64,000 bases of DNA, taken from the NCBI GenBank assembly GCA_947579665.1, contig CANPUZ010000031.1:310001-374000 (forward strand). The letters run 5' to 3'. The stretch comes from Sympetrum striolatum. Lineage: Eukaryota; Arthropoda; Insecta; Odonata; Libellulidae. Each line of letters begins with the position of its first letter. The stretch's first letter is position 1. The notes below the pieces were generated by a model. That model was given only the letters and a program-made list of their open reading frames with translations, was not told the DNA's origin and did not search any database. Shown here piece after piece: positions 22,716-36,293 of the stretch. The translations under genes and the position numbers were made by a program.

Positions 22716-23793
22716 ACGAGTAAAATGTAGCTTGCATACTGCAAGCAGATCGACAACACTAATTTCATAACGGCATTATATCGGGACGGTCCCGGAAAGG
22801 AAAAAAAAAGTATTGAAAATATTCTTAAAATTCGCAGAAATTTAATCGTCTGGTATCGAGCCCGGGTCTTTTTGGTGAAATTTCTATGCAGCACATCAGG
22901 AGATCATCTTCTCTAAATACGTGTGAAAATTCAAGCAGAAATATTGGCTGCAACTGCCTCAAACGAAGACCTACTTTGCACGAATGTTAATAGCTCTCTG
23001 GATTCGAACCAAGTACGATCTAGGAAACATAAAATATGTTTCCTTAATGTATCTATAAGTTCTATATATATGCCGAATTCAAGTTTTAATATTATTGGGA
23101 ATGGGTTCAAAATAATTCTTAAATATCGGATCAGTGACTGATTTTAGAGACGCCTGGTGTCGAAACCTGGACGTATTGGAAGCTGTAAATGCACAAAATG
23201 ACTTGCTAGGACTTGATCTAATTTCATACAAAGTTTGAAGTCGATATCATACCGGGAAGTACCTAGAATGTGTTTCCGTTATCCCCATAAGAAATGCATT
23301 GTGCAGTGCAAATGGCCCTCTGGGATCGAACCAAGGACCATCAGCGAATATGTAAAATTTGATTATGAAATATATTTATGATTTCTAACCACATGCCAAA
23401 TTTCAAGTTTCCATGCATTCGGAAAGGGGTCCAAAAAAAATCATAAAAATCGCTATAATGCATTTTAAACGGCCGAATTTTGCCTCGACCTAGCATCGAA
23501 CCCAGGATATTTTCCGTGAAGCTCATTTATTTTTTCAATAGATCTTGACCATATATATAGGGTCTATGAGTTTTGATTCTCTCAATATCCTGGAAGTGTG
23601 TTTTAAAAATTCCCGAAAATCACGGCAATGCATTTAAACGGGAAAAATCGGGACTTTGGAGCCCTCTGGAATCGAACCAATGACATTGAGGTTCAAAATC
23701 GCAATTTTTCTGGAGGTTACACGTTATGGCCAATATGTCGTAAAAAATTCAGGTCAATGACGATTGTGGTTTAGCCTGTGAATTTGTATCCTC
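22716..23793 (+). repeat. Array unit, F, standard (1078 bp)
   Basis: M1 is TCGAGCC and M3 TCGAAACC. Linker 22679-22715 is a short TATAGC repeat without the core. Confidence 0.85.
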
Positions 23794-23842
23794 GCTATAT
23801 ATATATATGGATACATGAATGAATCCGGAGAAGCATCTATAT

Positions 23843-24922
23843 ACGAGCAAAATGTTGCTTGCATACTGCAAGCAGATCGACAACACTAATTTCATATCGG
23901 CATTATATCGGGACGGTCCTCCAAAGAAAAAAAAAAGGATTTTATTGTTTCTTAAAATTCGCTGAAATATCATCGTCTGGAGGTCGAACCCGGGACTTAC
24001 TGGAAAACCTACTATGAAACACAATAGAAGATCACCATCTCTAACTATGTGTGAAAATTCAAGCAGAAATATTGGCTACAACTTCCTCAAAAGACGCTCT
24101 AATGTTCACGAATGTAAATGGCTCTCGGGACTCGAACCAAGGACGATCTTGAAAATTAAAAAATAGTTTCTGAAATTTATTAATGATCTCTATCTATATG
24201 CCGAATTTCAAATTTCTATATTATTGGGAAAGGTTTCCAAATAATTCCTAAAAATCGGATCAACTTCTGATTGCAGAGACACCTGGTGTCGAACCCAGGA
24301 CATATTGTAAGCTGTGAATGCAAAGTTTGATTTTTAAAGAATTTTTCTTGTATCTTGCAAAGTTTGAAGTCGATAGCATGCCGGGAAGTACCTTAATTTT
24401 GTTTCCGTTATCTCCGTAAGGAATGCATTGAGAAGTGCAAATGGTCCTCTGGGATCGAACCAAGGACCATCAGCGAACATGTAAAATTTGATTACGAAAT
24501 ATATTTATGATATCTATCGACGTGCCGAGTTTCAAGTATCCATGTTATCGGGAAAGGATCCAAAAAAAATCTTAAAAATCGACGCAATGCATTTTAAACG
24601 GCCGATTTTGGCCCCGACCTAGCATCGAACCATGGACCATATTCGGCGATGTCTTTCTGATTTACGTTGGATTTGCACGGCTTCTAGCGATCCCTTGAAT
24701 TTCAACTCTCTACTTTTCCGGGAAGTGCCTCAAAAAAATTTTCGAAAATCCCCGCCATGTATTCTTATGGAGAAAATCACGACTTTGGGGCCCTCTGGAA
24801 TCGAACCTATGACACTGAGGATCAAAATCGCAATTTTTCTGGCGGTTACACGTTATGGCCAATACGTCGTAAAAATTTCAAGTCAATGACGCTTGTGGTT
24901 TAGGCTGTGAATTAGTATCCTA
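23843..24922 (+). repeat. Array unit, F, standard (1080 bp)
   Basis: Left end ACGAGCAAAATG. Its right half from about 24260 is close to 35569-36229, an offset of about 11.31 kb. Linker 23794-23842 holds a forward core. Confidence 0.85.
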
Positions 24923-24991
24923 TCTATCTATCTATATAGGTATATACATGAATGAATCCGGAGAAGCATCTATATATAATAGATAATAGAT

Positions 24992-26069
24992 ACGAGTAAA
25001 ATAAAGCTTGCATACTGCAAGCAGATCGGCAATACTAATTTCACATTGGCATAATATCGGGACGCTCCTCATAAGAAAGAAAAAGGATTGAAATTTTTCT
25101 TAAAATTCGCGGAAATTTCATCGTCTGGCATCGAACCCGGGTCTTACTGGTGAACCTACTATGAAGCACAATAGAAGAGCACCATCTCTAACTATGTGTG
25201 AACATTCAAGCAGAAATGTTGGCTACAACTGCCTCAAAGGACGTTCTACTTTTCACGAATTTAAATGGCTCTCTGGATTCGAACCAAGGACGATCTTGGA
25301 AATCTAAAATATTTTTTAGAATTTTATTTATGATCTCTATCTATATGCCGAATTTCAAGTTTCTATATTATTGGGAAAGGTTTCAAAATAATTCCTAAAC
25401 ATCGGATCAATTTCTGATTGCAGAGACACCTGGTGACGAACCCAGGACATATTGTAAACTGTGAATGAACAGTTTGATTTATAAGTACCTGTTCTTGTAT
25501 CCTGGAAAGTTTGAAGTCGATAGCATGCCGGGAAGTACCAAAATTTTCTCCCCGTTATCTCCATAAGAAATGCATTGTAGGATGTAAATGGCCCTCTGGG
25601 ATCGAACCAAGGACCATCAGCGATTTTATAAAATTTGATTAACAAACATATTTAGGATATATATCCACGTGCCGAATTTCAAGTATCCATGTTATCGGAG
25701 AAGGATCCAAAAAAAATCTTCAAAATCGCCGCAATGCATTTTAAATGGCAAATTTTTGCCCCGACCTAACATCAAACCATGGACCATATTCGGTGATGTC
25801 TTTCTGATTTACGCTGGAGTTGCACGGCGTCTAGCGATCCCTCGAATTTAAACTCTCTACTTTTCCGGGAAGTGCCTCAAAAAAAATTTCGAAAATCCCC
25901 GCCATGTATTCTTACGGAGAAAATCGCGACTTTAGGGCCTTCTGGAATCGAACCTATGACACCGAGGTTCAATGTCGGCTTTTTCCTGGAGGTTACACGT
26001 TATGGCCAATATGTCGTAAAAATTTCAAGTCAATGACGGTTGTGGTTTAGCCTGTGAATTTGTATCCTA
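24992..26069 (+). repeat. Array unit, F, standard (1078 bp)
   Basis: Boxes M1 25131 and M2 25279 intact; M3 is ACGAACC near 25437 and M5 is TCAAACC near 25771. From about 25545 onward it matches 31225 onward (5680-bp offset). Confidence 0.85.
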
Positions 26070-26105
26070 TCTATTTACCTATATAGCTATATAGCTATAT
26101 CTATT

Positions 26106-27184
26106 ACGAGTAAAATGCAACTTGCATACTGCAAGCAGATCGACAACACTAATTTCATAACGGCATTATATCGGGACGGTCCCGGAAAGGAAAAAAAGGA
26201 TTGAAAATATACTTAAAATTCGCTTCAATTTAATCGTCTGGCATCGAACCCGGGTCTTTTTTGGTGAAATTACTATGCAGCACATCAGAAGATCATCTTC
26301 CCTAAATACGTGTGAAAATTCAAGCAGAAATATTGGCTGCAACTGCCTCAAACGAAGACCTACTTTTTACGAATGTTAATAGCTCTCTGGATTCGAACCA
26401 AGGACGATCTAGGAAATATAAAATATGTTTTCGAAATGTATCTATATGTTCTATATATATGCCGAATTTCAAGTTTTAATATTATTGGGAAGGGGTTCAA
26501 AATAATTCTTAAAAATCGGATCAGTGACTGATTGTAGAGACGCCTGGTGTCGAACCCTGGACGTATTGGAAACTGAAAATGCACAAAATGACTTGCTAGG
26601 ACCTGATCTAATTTCATAGAAAGTTTGAAGTCGATATCATGCCGGGAAGTACCTAAAATGTGTTTCCGTTATCCCCATAAGAAATGCATTGTGGAGTGCA
26701 AATGGCCCTCTGGGATCGAACCAAGGACCAAAAGCGAATACAAAAAAATTGATTATGAAATATATTTATGATTTCTAACCCCATGCCAAATTTCAAGTTT
26801 CCATGCATTCGGAAATGGGTCCAAAAAAAATGTTAAAAATCGCCACAATGCATTTTAAACGGCCGATTTTTGCCTCGACCTAGCATCGAACCCAGGATAT
26901 TTTCCGTAAAACTCATTTATGTTTTCGATAGATCATAACCATATATATAGGCTCCTTGAGTTTTGATTCTCTACCTACCCGGAAAGTATTTTTTTTTTAA
27001 TTCCCGAAAATCAAAGCAATGCATTTAAACGGGAAAAATCGGGAATTTGGGGCCCTCTGGAATCGAACCCATGACACTGAGGTTCAAAATCGCATTTTTT
27101 CTGGTGGTTACACGTTATGGCCAAAATGTCGTAAAAATTTTAAGCCATTGACGCTAGTGGTTTAGCCTGTGACTTTGTATCCTC
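26106..27184 (+). repeat. Array unit, F, standard reference (1079 bp)
   Basis: All six boxes intact. Nearly identical to 31786-32864. Linker 26070-26105 is a short TATAGC repeat without core. Confidence 0.88.
26244..27069 (-). promoter_or_regulatory. Six B-box/T-arm motifs of a reference unit
   Basis: TCGAACC lies at 26244, 26393, 26550, 26716, 26886 and 27063, all on one strand, spaced 149, 157, 166, 170 and 177 bp. The minus strand reads GGTTCGA at each. Downstream on that strand there are T runs: T7 at 26197-26191 after M1, T8 at 26830-26823 after M5, T5 at 27038-27034 after M6. B box plus T run is the pattern of polymerase III units, but I find no convincing A box in M2 to M6. TFIIIC binding or transcription is inference. 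Confidence 0.6.
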
Positions 27185-27230
27185 TCAATATCTATTATAT
27201 ATAGATGCTTCTCCGGATTCATTCATATAT

Positions 27231-28302
27231 ACGAGTAAAATGTAGCTTGCATACTGCAAGCAGATCGACAACAATAATTTCTTGTCGGCATCATATCGGG
27301 ACGGCCCTCAATCGAAAATAAAAAGGGATTGAAAAAGTTCTTAAAATTCGCTGCAATTTAATCGTCTGGCATCGAACCTAGGCCTTCCTGGTTAACGTAA
27401 TATGCATCACAACAGAAAATCACCATCTCTTACTATGTGTGAAAATTCAAGCAGAAATATTGGCTCCAACTGCCTCAAACGACGTCCTACTTTTCAATAA
27501 TGTTAATGGCTCTACGGGTTCGAACCAAGTACGATCTAGGAGATCTAAAATATGTTTTTGAAATGCATCTATGTTCTCTATCTATATACCTAATTTCATG
27601 TTTTAATATTATTGGGAAGGGGTTCAAAAAATTCCTAAAAATCGGATAATTTACTGATTGTAGAGACGCCTGGTGTCGAACCCAGGAAATATTGTTAGCT
27701 GGGAACGCACATTATGACTTATAAGTACTTCATCTTATATAATGCAAAGTTTGAAGTCGATATCATGCCGGGAAGTACCTAAAACCTTTTTCCGTTATCT
27801 CCATAAGAAATGCATTGAGGAATGTAAATGGCTCTCTGGGATCGAACCAAGGACCATCAGCGAATATGTAAAATTGGATTATGAAATATATTTATGATCT
27901 ACAACTTCATGCAGAATTTCAATTTTCCATGTCATCGGGAAGGGGTCCAAAAAAAATCTTAAAAATCGCCACAATGCATTTTAAACGGCCGATTTTTGCC
28001 TTGACCTACCATCGAACCCAGGATATTTTCCGTAAAACTCATTTATGTTTTCGATAGATCATGACGACGGCTCCTTGAGTTTTAAGTCCCTACCTATCCG
28101 GCAAGTATTTTTTAAAAATTCCCGAAAATCAACGCAATGCATTTAAACGGGAAATATCGGGACTTTGGGGCCCACTGGAATCGAACCCATAACACTGAGG
28201 ATCAAAGTCGCTTTTTTCCTGGGGGTTTCACGTTATGGCCAATGTGTCATAAAAATTTCAAGTCAATGACGCTTGTGGTTTAGCCTGTGAATTTGTATCC
28301 TA
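27231..28302 (+). repeat. Array unit, F, standard (1072 bp)
   Basis: Nearly identical to 32911-33985. Linker 27185-27230 holds a reversed core. M1 is CATCGAACCTAGG. Confidence 0.87.
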
Positions 28303-28375
28303 TCTATATACCTATATCTATTATATATAGATGCTTCTCCGGATTCATTCATATATATACCTATATAGATAGATA

Positions 28376-29477
28376 GGATACAAATTCACAGCCTAAACTA
28401 CAAGCGTCATTGATCTGAAATTTTTATGACATATTGGCCATAACGTGAAACCCCCAGGAAAAAAGAGACTTTGATCCTCAGTGTCATAGGTTCGATTCCA
28501 GAGGGTCCCAAAGTCACGATTTTTCCCGTTTGAATGCATTGTCGTGATTTTCGGGAATTAAAAAAAAATACTTTCCGGATAGGTAGAGAAGTAAAACTCA
28601 AGGTGCCTATATTTATGGTCTTGGACTTTCGAAAACATCAATGACTTTTACAAAAGTTATCCTGGGTTCGATGCTAGGACGATGCAAAGATCTGCCCTTT
28701 AAAATACATGGGAGCCGTTTTTCATTATTTTTTTAGATGCACTTATCGAAATGATAGGATGTTCGTGCTTGGCTGGAAGATGTATGGTACGAATAAGTTT
28801 TAGAAAAAAATTTTCATAAGACCGTACTGTTCCTGGGTTCGAAGCCAGAGCACAATAACGTTTCTCTCATAAGGAATATAAAGGAAAAGTAGGACGTCAT
28901 TTGAGGCAGTTGTAACCAATATTTCTGCTTGAATTTGCATACGCGGTTAGAGATGGTGTTTTTCTTTTGTGCTGCATAGAAAGTATTGCCTGAAAGACCC
29001 GGGTTCGATGCCGGGCGGTAAAAATATCACCCATATATAATACTATGGGGTATCTTTTCATAATTTTTTTATGCATTTATCGATATGTAAGGGAGCTCTT
29101 GCTTAGATGGAAGATGTATATTAACACTTTGTTTAAGAAAAAAAATAGATAAGACCATGCTGTTCCTGGGTTCGATGCCAGAGCACATTATAATTTCTCA
29201 AATAAGGAGTGTATGTGAATAGTAGGACGTCGTTTGAGGTAGTTGCACCTAATAGTTTTGCTTGAATTTTCACACATAGTTTGATATGGTAATTTTCTAT
29301 TTTGCTGCATAGTAAGTACACCAGGAAGACCGGGGTTCGCTGCCAGGTGATTAAATTGCAGCGAATTCTACGAATATTTTGAATTTTTTTTTTCTTTTGA
29401 TGTCCGTCCCGATATGATGCCGATATGAAATTAGTGTTGTCGATCTGCTTGCAGTATGCAAGCTACATTTTACTCGT
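28376..29477 (-). repeat. Array unit, R, L type (1102 bp)
   Basis: Near-identical copy of 19214-20314. It meets the preceding F unit tail-to-tail across linker 28303-28375 and the next F unit head-to-head across 29478-29528. Confidence 0.87.
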
Positions 29478-29528
29478 AGCTATATAGCTATATATATGAA
29501 TGAATCCGGAGAAGCATCTATATCTATT

Positions 29529-30602
29529 ACGAGTGCAATGTAGCTTGCATACTGCAATAGATCGGCAATATTATTTTATTTCGGCATCATATCGAGACGG
29601 TCCTCAAAAGAAAAAAAAAAGGATTGAAAATATTCTTAAAATTCGCTTCAATTTTAGCGTCTTGCATCGAACCCGGGTCTTCCTGGTGAACGTACTAAGC
29701 GGCACAATAGAAGATAACTATATCTTACTATGTGTGAAAATTCAAGCAGAAATATTTGCTACAACTGCTTCAAACGACGTTCTACTTTTCACGAATGTAA
29801 ATGGCCTTCTGGATTCGAACCAAGGACGATCGTGGAAATCTAGAACATGTTCCTGAAATGTATCTATAATTTCTATCTGTATGCTGAATTTCAAGTTTCT
29901 ATATAATTGGGAAATGGTTCCAAAAAATTCTTGAAAATCGGATCATTTACTTATTGTAGAGACGCCTGGTGGTGAAACCAGGAAACATTGGTAGCTGAGA
30001 ATTCACAGTTTGATTAGTAATGACTTGATCTTATCTTCTGCAAAGTTTCAAGTAGATATAATATCGGGAAGCACCTAAAATGTGTTTCCGTAATATCCAT
30101 AAGAAATGCATTGAGGAATGTAAATGGCCCTCTGGGATCGAACCAAGGACCACAAGGGAATATATAAAATTTGATTATGAAATATAATTATGATATCTAA
30201 CGCCATACCGAATTTCAAGTTTCCATGCCATCGGAAAAGGGTCCAAAAAAAATCTTAAAAATCGCCGCAATGCATTTTAAACGGCCGATTTTTGCCCCGA
30301 CCTAGCATCGAACCAAGGATAATATTCGTAGATGTCTTTATGGTTTCCTTTTGATATGCACGGCATCTAGCGATCCCTCGAGTTTCAACTCTCTCCTTTT
30401 ACGGGAAGTGCCTCAAATAAATTTTCGAAAATCCCCGCCATGTAATCTTATGGGGAAAATCGCGACTTTGGGGCACTCTGGAATCGAACCCATGACACTT
30501 AGGTTCAAAATCACATTTTTTCTGGTGGTTACACGTTATGGCCAATACGTCGTAAAAATTTCAAGCCAATGACGCTTGTAGTTTAGGCTGTGAATTAGTA
30601 TC
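29529..30602 (+). repeat. Array unit, F, M3 box lost (1074 bp)
   Basis: Left end ACGAGTGCAATG and hairpin degraded. M3 reads CCTGGTGGTGAAACCAGG: the stem halves CCTGG/CCAGG are kept while the TCGAACC box is lost. The same variant occurs near 48353, 52140 and 62010. Confidence 0.85.
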
Positions 30603-30671
30603 CTATCTATCTATATAGGTATATATATCCATGAATGAATCCGGAGAAGCATCTATATATAATAGATAGAT

Positions 30672-31749
30672 ACTAGTAAAATGTAGCTTGCATAATGCAA
30701 GCAGATCGGCAATACTAATTTCATATCGGCATCATATCGGGACGGTCATCAAAAGAAAAAAAGAGGATTTAATTTTTTCTTAAAATTCGCTGAAATTTCA
30801 TCGTCTGGCATCGAAGCCGGGTCTTACTGGTAAACCTACTATGAAACACAATAGAAGATCACCATCTCTAAATATGTGTGAAAATTCAAGCAGAAATATT
30901 GGCTATAACTGCCTCAAAAAACGTTCTAATTTTCAGGAATGTTAATGCCTCTCGGGACTCGAACCAAGGACGATCTTGGAAATCTAAAATATTTTTCAGA
31001 ATTTTATTTATGATCTCTATCTATATGCCGAATTTCAAGTTTCTATATTATTGGGAAAGGTTTCAAAATAATTCCTAAATATCGGATCAACTTCTGATTT
31101 CAGAGACACCTGGTGTCGAACCCAGGACGTATTGCAAGCTGTGAATGCACAGTTTGATTTGTAAAGACTTGCTCTTGTATCATGCAAAGTTTGAAGTCGA
31201 TAGCATGCCGAGAAGTACCAAATTTTTCTCCCCGTTATCTCCATAAGAAATGCATTGTAGGATGTAAATGGCCCTCTGGGATCGAACCAAGGACCATCAG
31301 CGATTTTATAAAATTTGATTAACAAACATATTTAGGATATATATCCACGTGCCGAATTTCAAGTATCCATGTTATCGGAAAAGGATCCAAAAAAAATCTT
31401 CAAAATCGCCGCAATGCATTTTAAATGGCAAATTTTTGCCCCGACCTAACATCAAACCATGGACCATATTCGGTGATGTCTTTCTGATTTACGCTGGAGT
31501 TGCACGGCGTCTAGCGATCCCTCGAATTTAAACTCTCTACTTTTCCGGGAAGTGCCTCAAAAAAAATTTCGAAAATCCCCGCCATGTATTCTTACGGAGA
31601 AAATCGCGACTTTAGGGGCTTCTGGAATCGAACCTATGACACCGAGGTTCAATGTCGGCTTTTTCCTGGAGGTTACACGTTATGGCCAATATGTCGTAAA
31701 AATTTCAAGTCAATGACGGTTGTGGTTTAGCCTGTGAATTTGTATCCTA
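30672..31749 (+). repeat. Array unit, F, standard (1078 bp)
   Basis: Left end ACTAGTAAAATG; M1 TCGAAGCC. The second half from about 31225 belongs to the 5.68-kb-offset duplication. Confidence 0.85.
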
Positions 31750-31785
31750 TCTATTTACCTATATAGCTATATAGCTATATCTATT

Positions 31786-32864
31786 ACGAGTAAAATGCAA
31801 CTTGCATACTGCAAGCAGATCGACAACACTAATTTCATAACGGCATTATATCGGGACGGTCCCGGAAAGGAAAAAAAGGATTGAAAATATACTTAAAATT
31901 CGCTTCAATTTAATCGTCTGGCATCGAACCCGGGTCTTTTTTGGTGAAATTACTATGCAGCACATCAGAAGATCATCTTTCCTAAATACGTGTGAAAATT
32001 CAAGCAGAAATATTGGCTGCAACTGCCTCAAACGAAGACCTACTTTTTACGAATGTTAATAGCTCTCTGGATTCGAACCAAGGACGATCTAGGAAATATA
32101 AAATATGTTATCGAAATGTATCTATATGTTCTATATATATGCCGAATTTCAAGTTTTAATATTATTGGGAAGGGGTTCAAAATAATTCTTAAAAATCGGA
32201 TCAGTGACTGATTGTAGAGACGCCTGGTGTCGAACCCTGGACGTATTGGAAACTGAAAATGCACAAAATGACTTGCTAGGACCTGATCTAATTTCATAGA
32301 AAGTTTGAAGTCGATATCATGCCGGGAAGTACCTAAAATGTGTTTCCGTTATCCCCATAAGAAATGCATTGTGGAGATCCAATGGCCCTCTGGGATCGAA
32401 CCAAGGACCATCAGCGAATATGTAAAATTTGATTATGAAATATATTTATGATTTCTAACTCCATGCCAAATTTCAAGTTTCCATGCATTCGGAAATGGGT
32501 CCAAAAAAAATCTTAAAAATCGCCACAATGCATTTTAAACGGCCGATTTTTGCCTCGACCTAGCATCGAACCCAGGATATTTTCCGTAAAACTCATTTAT
32601 GTTTTCGATAGATCATAACCATATATATAGGCTCCTTGAGTTTTGATTCTCTACCTACCCGGAAAGTATTTTTTTTTTAATTCCCGAAAATCAAAGCAAT
32701 GCATTTAAACGGGGAAAATCGGGACTTTGGGGCCCTCTGGAATCGAACCCATGACACTGAGGTTCAAAATCGCAATTTTTCTGGTGGTTACACGTTATGG
32801 CCAATATGTCGTAAAAATTTTAAGCCATTGACGCTAGTGGTTTAGCCTGTGACTTTGTATCCTC
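31786..32864 (+). repeat. Array unit, F, copy of 26106-27184
   Basis: Offset exactly 5680 bp from its partner with only scattered differences, including a GAGATCC in place of GAGTGCA near 32375. Confidence 0.87.
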
Positions 32865-32910
32865 TCAATATCTATTATATATAGATGCTTCTCCGGATTC
32901 ATTCATATAT

Positions 32911-33985
32911 ACGAGTAAAATGTAGTTGCATACTGCAAGCAGATCGCCAACAATAATTTCTTGTCGGCATCATATCGGGACGGCCCTCAATCGAAAATAA
33001 AAAGGGATTGAAAAAGTTCTTAAAATTCGCTGCAATTTAATCGTCTGGCATCGAACCTAGGCCTTCCTGGTTAACGTAATATGCATCACAACAGAAAATC
33101 ACCATCTCTTACTATGTGTGAAAATTCAAGCGGAAATATTGGCTCCAACTGCCATTAAACGACGTCCTACTTTTCAATAATGTAAATGGCTCTCTGGGTT
33201 CGAACCAAGTACGATCTAGGAGATCTAAAATATGTTTTTGAAATGCATCTATGTTCTCTATCTATATACCTAATTTCATGTTTTAATATTATTGGGAAGG
33301 GGTTCAAAAAATTCCTAAAAATCGGATAATTTACTGATTGTAGAGACGCCTGGTGTCGAACCCAGGAAATATTGTTAGCTGGGAACGCACATTATGACTT
33401 ATAAGTACTTCATCTTATATAATGCAAAGTTTGAAGTCGATATCATGCCGGGAAGTACCTAAAACCTTTTTCCGTTATCTCCATAAGAAATGCATTGAGG
33501 AATGTAAATGGCTCTCTGGGATCGAACCAAGGACCATCAGCGAATATGTAAAATTGGATTATGAAATATATTTATGATCTACAACTTCATGCAGAATTTC
33601 AATTTTCCATGTCATCGGGAAAGGGGTCCAAAAAAAATCTTAAAAATCGCCACAATGTATTTTAAACGGCCGATTTTTGCCTTGACCTAGCATCGAACCC
33701 AGGATATTTTCCGTAAAACTAATTTATGTTTTCGATAGATCATAACGACGGCTCCTTGAGTTTCTAAGTCCCTACCTATCCGGCAAGTATTTTTTAAAAA
33801 TTCCCGAAAATCAACGCAATGCATTTAAACGGGAAATATCGGGACTTTGGGGCCCACTGGAATCGAACCCACGACACTGAGGATCAAAGTCGCTTTTTTC
33901 CTGGGGGTTTCACGTTATGGCCATTGTGTCATAAAAATTTCAAGTCAATGACGCTTGTGGTTTAGCCTGTGAATTTGTATCCTAT
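32911..33985 (+). repeat. Array unit, F, copy of 27231-28302
   Basis: 5680-bp partner of the 27.2-kb unit. One base of the hairpin stem is missing (TGTAGTTGCATAC). Confidence 0.87.
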
Positions 33986-34052
33986 CTATATACCTATATA
34001 GCTATATAGCTATATATATGAATGAATCCGGAGAAGCATCTATATCTATTAT

Positions 34053-35129
34053 ACGAGTAAAATGTAGCTTGCATACTGCAAGCAGATCGGCAATACTAAT
34101 TTCATATCGGCATCATATCGGGACGGTCCTCAAAAGAAAAAAAGAGGATTTAATTTTTACTTAAAATTCGCTGAAATTTCATCGTCTGGCATCGAAGCCG
34201 GGTCTTACTGGTAAACCTACTATGAAACACAATAGAAGATAACCATCTCTAACTATGTGTGAAAATTCAAGCAGAAATATTGGCTATAACTGCCTCAAAA
34301 AACGTTCTAATTTTCACGAATGTTAATGCCTCTCGGGACTCGAACCAAGGACGATCTTGGAAATCTAAAATATTTTTCAAAATTTTATTTATGATCTCTA
34401 TCTATATGCCGAATTTCAAGTTTCTATATTATTGGGAAAGGTTTCAAAATAATTCCTAAATATCGGATCAACTTCTGATTTCAGAGACACCTGGTGTCGA
34501 ACCCAGGACGTATTGCAAGCTTTGAATGCACAGTTTGATTTGTAAAGACTTGCTTTTGTATCATGCAAAGTTTGAAGTTGATAGCATGCCGGAAAGTACC
34601 TAAATTTTGTTTCCGTTATCTCCGTAAGAAATGCATTGAGAAGTGGATATCGCCCTCTGGGATCGAACCAAGGACAATCAGCGAACATGTAAAATTTGAT
34701 TATGAAGTATAATCATGATATCTATCCACGTGCCGAGTTTCGAATATCCATGTTATCGGGAAAGGATCCAAAAAAATCATCAAAATCGCCGCAATTCATT
34801 TTAAACGGCCGATTTTTGCCCCGACCTAGCATCGAACCATGGACTATATTCTAAGATGTTTTTCTGATTTTCGTTGGATATGCACGGCTTCTAGCGATCC
34901 CACGAGTTTCAACTCTTTCTAATTCCTGGAAGTACCTCAAAAAATTTTTCGAAAATCCCCGCCATGTATTCTTATGGAGAAAATCGCGACTTTGGGGCCC
35001 TCTGGAATCGAACCCATAACCCTGAGGATCAAAGTCGCAATTTTTCTGGCGGTTACACGTTATGGCCAATACGTCGTAAAAATTTCAAGTCAATGACGCT
35101 TGTGGTTTAGGCTGTGAATTAGTATCCTA
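34053..35129 (+). repeat. Array unit, F, standard (1077 bp)
   Basis: M1 TCGAAGCC as in the 30672 unit, to which its first half is closest. Linker 33986-34052 holds TATAGC repeats and a forward core. Confidence 0.85.
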
Positions 35130-35152
35130 TCTATCTATCTATCTATATAGGT

Positions 35153-36229
35153 ACGAGTAAAATGTAGCTTGCATACTGCAAGCAGATCGACAATACTAAT
35201 TTCATATCGGCATCATATCGGAACGCTCCTCAAAAGAAAAAAAAAAGGATTGAAATTTTTTTTAAAATTCGCTGAAATTTCATCGTCTGGCATCGAACCC
35301 GGATCTTACTGGTGAACTAACTATGCAGCACAATAGAAGATCATCATCTCTAACCATGTGTGAAAATTCAAGCAGAAATATTGGCTACAACTGCCTCAAA
35401 AGACGTTCTAATTATCACGAATGTAAATGGCTCTCTGGATTCGAACCAAGGACGATCTTGGAAATCTAAAAGATATTTCTGAAAGTTATTTATGATTTCT
35501 ATCTATATGCAGAATTTCAATTTTCTATATTATTGGGAAAGGTTTCCAAATAATTCCTAAAAATCGGATCAACTTCTGATTGCAGAGACACCTGGTGTCG
35601 AACCCAGGACATATTGTAAGCTGTGCATGCAAAGTTTGATTTGTAAAGACTTTTTCTTGTATCTTGCAAAGTTTGAAGTCGATAGCATGCCGGGAAGTAT
35701 CTTAATTTTGTTTCCGTTATCTCCGTAAGGAATGCATTGAGAAGTGCAAATGGTCCTCTGGGATCGAACCAAGGACCATCAGCGAACATGAAAAATTTGA
35801 TTACGAAATATATTTATGATATCTATCGACGTGCCGAGTTTCAAGTATCCATGTTATCGGGAAAGGACCCAAAAAAATTTTTCAAAATCGCCGCAATGCA
35901 TTTTAAACGGCCGATTTTTGCCCCGACCTAGCATCGAACCATGGACCATATTCGGCGATGTCTTTCTGATTTACGTTGGATTTGCACGGCTTCTAGCGAT
36001 CCCTTGAATTTCAACTCTCTACTTTTCCGGGTAGTGCCTCAAAAAAATTTTCGAAAATCCCCGCCATGTATTCTTATGGAGAAAATCGCGACTTTGGGGC
36101 CCTCTGGAATCGAACCTATGACACTGAGGATCAAAATCGCAATTTTTCTGGCGGTTACACGTTATGGCCAATACGTCCTAAAAATTTCAAGTCAATGACG
36201 CTTGAGGTTTAGGCTGTGAATTAGTATCC
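35153..36229 (+). repeat. Array unit, F, standard (1077 bp)
   Basis: Separated from the previous unit by only a 23-bp TATC linker. Its second half matches 24260-24922. Confidence 0.85.
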
Positions 36230-36293
36230 TATCTATCTATCTATCTAGGTATATACATGAATGAATCCGGAGAAGCATCTATATATCTATTAT

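Noticed and set aside
26244..27069. Functional tRNA genes at the GGTTCGA motifs
   Set aside because: Only the T arm is visible. No monomer shows an acceptor stem, D arm and anticodon arm in tRNA spacing.
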